Source: Leadbetterella sp040829825 (GTDB lineage Bacteria > Bacteroidota > Bacteroidia > Cytophagales > Spirosomataceae). Taken from it: DNA of 64,000 bases. The translations under genes were made by a program, and so were the position numbers. The notes beneath the pieces were generated by a model. It did not search any database and was not told the origin of the DNA. It worked only from the letters and a program-made list of their open reading frames with translations. Shown one piece after another: positions 61,549 to 64,000 of this stretch. Position 1 is the stretch's first letter, and each line of letters begins with the position of its first letter. The stretch lies in NCBI RefSeq assembly GCF_040829825.1, contig NZ_JBFOLH010000001.1; one strand, written 5' to 3'.

Positions 61549-61715
61549 ATGTTACGCATTTCGTGAAATAGATATAACCACATAGATTTTATATAGAAAA
61601 GGAGAAATTATGGAAATTAATTTCCACCACATAGCTATGTGAAACATGTTTACATGTTCTGATAAAACCTCTTTAATCTATGTATCTATTGTGGTTTGGA
61701 AATAGTGCGTAACAT
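61549..61715. repeat. 167-bp inverted-repeat element containing family R4 motifs
   Basis: ATGTTACGCA (61549-61558) and TGCGTAACAT (61706-61715) are perfect 10-bp ends. Inside them AACCACATAGAT on the left and ATCTATGTATCTATTGTGGT on the right continue the pairing imperfectly, as in the short R4 copy at 9413. It has no ORF and looks like a degraded miniature element. Confidence 0.75.
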
Positions 61716-61889
61716 GAATTACTAATAAAGCAAACGCAAATTGCGGCGTAAAAATTCGCCTGTATTCCGGGTGTAATCGTCTGTACCCCTTATTCAGCCG
61801 ATCTGCCGCGTTTTTTTATCGATTTTTTTTACCGTAAACTAAATTTTATTTTCAAAATATCCCGATACGGATTAAGTTGCGATTATAAT

Positions 61890-61983
61890 TTAGTTCCGGG
61901 TGATTAGTTCTGAGTGAGTAAAAAAGCAGGTTTACAACCCATGAGGTAGAATCTGCTTTCTATACCCGGCACCGGGAATTACT
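61890..61983. repeat. Hairpin repeat (family R2), complete form
   Basis: TTAGTTCCGGGTGATTAG at the left and CACCGGGAATTAC at the right form the outer arms. The inner arms are AAAGCAGG and TCTGCTTTC. This is the same nested layout as at 39695-39783 and 63713-63823. Confidence 0.8.
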
Positions 61984-62010
61984 ATAAAATTTACTTTTAT
62001 GAAATAGCCA

Positions 62011-62117
62011 TGAGCAGTCAGCTATCAGAAGTCGGGCACACCGGGTGACGTATCACCAACCGGCCCATGAATAAGCGGTCCGCCGCTGCGGCTGATAGCT
62101 GAAGGCTGAAAGCTAAA
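62011..62117. repeat. Hairpin repeat (family R3) with inserted GC-rich centre
   Basis: GTCAGCTATCAG on the left pairs with CTGATAGCTGAAGGCTGAAAGC on the right. The centre carries the GC-rich inverted-motif copy (62067-62093) found also at 61492. It ends 12 bp before the lipoprotein ATG. Confidence 0.75.
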
Positions 62118-62128
62118 ATTTTATACAC

Positions 62129-62887
62129 ATGAAAAAACTGCTGAAAAACCCGGTTTACCTGTTACTGGTGGCTTTGTCGGTGTCGTGCAGCACTGATGAG
62201 CCTGAAGAAAAGAAAGAGACGGTTGACCCTGTCAACGGTGTTTCAGATTACCTGCTGGAAAAAGCGGTGGTAAGCACTGCCGGCGGGTCCAGTACCACTA
62301 CTTATGCATATGACGAAAACGGTGTGGTTATTTCAGATGCCCTCCGGGTTTTCCCTGCCAACCTGAACAGCTCGTCGGAGCCGTACGTGATCAAAGAAGG
62401 AAATCAGAAATTATTCTGTGACAGCAAAAAGCGTGTGGTTAAAGAAGAGATAGAAGGTTATCGGACGTTCTATGAATACGACGGTCAGGACAGGATCTCC
62501 CGTAAGATACTGCTGAACCTGGCAGCTAACCGGAGAGATACCACGGAATATACCTACTTTGTCCCGGGTGAAAATAATTTTGAGGGAGTCTCTTTCCAGG
62601 CAAAAACGCCCGTTTATACCACCAATACGACCCATTTTGAACGGTATAAATACGAAAACTACTATTTCTCGCCGGCCATTAAGCTGAAGTCGTGGGTCAC
62701 CTATCCTTACAATTACGGTAAGATACAGGATGCTCCCCTGGTGCGTTATACCTATACCACGGTCAACGGGTCTCTGCGCCAGGAAAGTTTCACGCCTGAA
62801 CTGAATGAGCAGGGTCTGATCGTCAAAACCGTACACAATTACCTGGGCGGGTCTTCCGAATATACGTATTCGTATATCAAAAGGTAG
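62129..62887 (+). CDS. Lipoprotein with YD-repeat-like beta sequence
   Basis: 252 residues. Lipobox ALSVSC (Cys20) followed by an acidic tether (STDEPEEKKETVDPVNG). The rest alternates short Tyr-rich strands (TTTYAYDENGVVISD, TFYEYDGQDRISRKILL, TTEYTYFVPGENNFEG, LVRYTYTTVNGSLRQE). This resembles the YD/RHS-like or DUF4595-type beta lipoproteins of Bacteroidota. It is probably surface- or periplasm-facing. No enzymatic motif is seen. Its upstream region is crowded with repeats, so the promoter is unclear. Confidence 0.75.
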   Translation: MKKLLKNPVYLLLVALSVSCSTDEPEEKKETVDPVNGVSDYLLEKAVVSTAGGSSTTTYAYDENGVVISDALRVFPANLNSSSEPYVIKEGNQKLFCDSKKRVVKEEIEGYRTFYEYDGQDRISRKILLNLAANRRDTTEYTYFVPGENNFEGVSFQAKTPVYTTNTTHFERYKYENYYFSPAIKLKSWVTYPYNYGKIQDAPLVRYTYTTVNGSLRQESFTPELNEQGLIVKTVHNYLGGSSEYTYSYIKR

Positions 62888-62909
62888 GTCGTTTGTCAGA
62901 AATATCCGT

Positions 62910-62917
62910 TATTTTTG
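62910..62917 (+). promoter_or_regulatory. -7 box before the methyltransferase gene
   Basis: TATTTTTG followed by TGC, 19 bp before the ATG at 62937. The TTG at 62893-62895 gives only a 14-bp spacer, so the -33 element is doubtful. Confidence 0.5.
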
Positions 62918-62936
62918 TGCTTTAATTCCCAGTAGA

Positions 62937-63710
62937 ATGGCATACGCTACCACCGAGATCACCAGTGCAGAGATTCCGTCAGACAACCCCGTTCATCAGC
63001 GGCTGTATTTTCCATACGAAGAAGCGGCCAAAATTATTCATGGCCGGGTGCTGGAGCTGGGTTGCGGCTGGGGACGCGGTGTGGAAAAGCTGATCGGCGC
63101 TTGTGATCATTTTACCGGGCTGGACAAAAATGAGCCGCTGATCCGTGCTTTACAGGAAAAATACCCGGATCATTATTTTAATACGGTTGACCTCCCCTAC
63201 CTTAACGAGTTGGGTGACAATACTTTTGATTTTGTGGTAACGTTCCAGGTGATTGAGCACATCCGCGACGATCATACGTTTCTGCAGGAAGCGCACCGGG
63301 TGCTGAAACCCGGCGGGAAAATCCTGCTGACCACGGTCAATAAAGACTTTTCGCTCAGCCGGAACCCCTGGCATATCCGGGAATACCGTACCGAAGAGCT
63401 GAAAAACCTGATGAAGAAGTATTTCAGGGAGCTTGACGCCAAAGGAGTCGGCGGAAATGAGAAAGTATGGGCCTACTATGAGCAAAACAAGGCCTCGGTA
63501 AGAAAGATCATGCGTTGGGACATCCTGGACCTTCAGCACCGGCTTCCCGCCTGGATGCTCAGGGTTCCCTACGAGCTGCTGAACCGTTTCAACCGCAACA
63601 AGCTCCTGGCCGAGCCGGGCAGCCTGGCCGCCGCCATCAACTGGGATGACCATTACCTGAGTAAGGAGCCGGAGAAGTGTATAGATTATTTTTTTGTGGC
63701 TACGAAATGA
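62937..63710 (+). CDS. Class I SAM-dependent methyltransferase
   Basis: 257 residues. Motif I VLELGCGWGRGVEKL (about 39-53), FTGLDKNEPLI as the acidic strand end, FDFVVTFQVIEHIRDDHTFL (about 98-117) and VLKPGGKILLTTVNKD show a Rossmann-fold UbiE/Methyltransf_11-type enzyme. A C-terminal helical extension (about 170-257: LQHRLPAWMLRVPYELLNRF) differs from ubiquinone enzymes. The substrate is unknown; neighbouring genes do not help. The stop codon is followed at once by an R2 repeat. Confidence 0.88.
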   Translation: MAYATTEITSAEIPSDNPVHQRLYFPYEEAAKIIHGRVLELGCGWGRGVEKLIGACDHFTGLDKNEPLIRALQEKYPDHYFNTVDLPYLNELGDNTFDFVVTFQVIEHIRDDHTFLQEAHRVLKPGGKILLTTVNKDFSLSRNPWHIREYRTEELKNLMKKYFRELDAKGVGGNEKVWAYYEQNKASVRKIMRWDILDLQHRLPAWMLRVPYELLNRFNRNKLLAEPGSLAAAINWDDHYLSKEPEKCIDYFFVATK

Positions 63711-63712
63711 TT

Positions 63713-63823
63713 TTAGTTCCGAGTGATTAGTTTCGAGTACTTAGTTCCGAGTATTTAGTTTCGAGTATTTGGAGCGGGTTCTACCTTTTGGGTATAAACT
63801 TGCTTTTATTTATCCGGAACTAA
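63713..63823. repeat. Hairpin repeat (family R2), longest copy
   Basis: Four units TTAGTTCCGAGTGA, TTAGTTTCGAGTAC, TTAGTTCCGAGTAT and TTAGTTTCGAGTAT are followed by the inner pair AGCGGGTTCTA / AAACTTGCTTTTA and the closing arm CCGGAACTAA. It ends one base from the stop codon of the next (minus-strand) gene. Confidence 0.88.
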
Positions 63824-63824
63824 C

Positions 63825-64000
63825 CTATTTTAATTATTTTCCAGGAACCGCCTCTTGCAGAGCCTATTCGTTCAATTATACCTTTTTCCTGCATTTGCCT
63901 GAGATATCTTTGTACCGTACGCTGATTAAGCTGGAGTAGTATAGCTATTTGTATGGCTGTATACTTTGGGTTACTATGGATGAGTTCCACGATTTTCCTT
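63825..64000 (-). CDS. C-terminal winged-helix domain of a larger protein (partial)
   Basis: The minus strand reads an open frame from the window edge to TAG at 63825-63827. The 58 residues (KIVELIHSNPKYTAIQIAIL, LQLNQRTVQRYLRQMQEKGI, IERIGSARGGSWKIIKIG) form a clear winged helix-turn-helix. This is the usual C-terminal domain of AlbA_2/RecG-like ATP-binding proteins (former DUF4325/COG2865 type) and of some transcriptional regulators. The N-terminal part lies beyond the window, so the protein type is a guess. Confidence 0.65.

Overview
The window is a chromosomal segment of a Bacteroidota bacterium, most likely of the Cytophagales. Signs of this are: promoters of the TAnnTTTG (-7) / TTG (-33) type, for example before tRNA-Met, gyrA, rpsP and rplU; a type III glutamine synthetase; a short RpoD of 287 residues; a secreted protein with a type IX secretion (T9SS) C-terminal domain; SusC/CirA-type TonB-dependent receptors; and DUF5683, DUF4159, HU-CCDC81/SPOR and HYC_CC_PP proteins. 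The genus cannot be fixed from this sequence alone. There is no prophage, transposase, CRISPR array or rRNA operon.

Layout. 1-6303: start of an outer-membrane receptor gene, tRNA-Met, an SRPBCC protein, an LptF/LptG permease, rpsO, pnp and rpoD. 6509-9421: parA-like, parB, DUF5683 and dapB. 9476-20037: an M61 peptidase, then an envelope cluster (TPR protein, beta-barrel, HU-like/SPOR protein, TonB-like protein) followed by folC and trmB. 20112-29392: gap, dapD, an XRE regulator, a TPR protein with gyrA, and rpsP-rimM-trmD. 29505-38031: a DUF4159 protein, rsmE, an acidic protein, glnA (type III), an LTA-synthase-like sulfatase-fold enzyme, thyA and a leucine-rich-repeat protein. 38297-45339: rplU-rpmA, an Nfu-type Fe-S protein, an ScfR-like regulator, a lipoprotein, a T9SS cargo protein and an SSP411/YyaL-type protein. 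45733-50012: OsmC, a heavy-metal cluster (HMA protein, TonB receptor, HYC_CC_PP protein) and an Lrp regulator. 50224-53973: full-length metH. 54270-61445: a higBA toxin-antitoxin pair, a lipoprotein and a tripartite RND efflux operon. 62129-64000: a lipoprotein, a methyltransferase and the end of a winged-helix protein.

How the genes fit together. Most of the window is housekeeping: translation and RNA turnover (rpsO, pnp, rpsP, rimM, trmD, rsmE, trmB, rplU, rpmA), lysine/diaminopimelate synthesis (dapB, dapD), one-carbon metabolism (folC, thyA, metH), chromosome segregation (parAB) and DNA topology (gyrA). Accessory functions are envelope transport, metal handling and drug efflux.

The most unusual feature is the spacers. 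At least seven families of short hairpin-forming repeats occupy them. Each is a palindrome built from, or enclosing, short tandem subrepeats, and several families occur two to five times in 64 kb. One family has perfect 26-bp arms at two loci 43 kb apart with unrelated tandem arrays. At dapB and the RND pump gene the repeat supplies the last codons and the stop codon. Other points worth a look are a ParA with a degenerate Walker A motif beside parB, an LTA-synthase-like enzyme with Asn in place of a metal-binding Asp, an inner-membrane protein joining a cytoplasmic HU-like domain to a periplasmic SPOR domain, and a T9SS-exported TIM-barrel-like protein of no family I can name.
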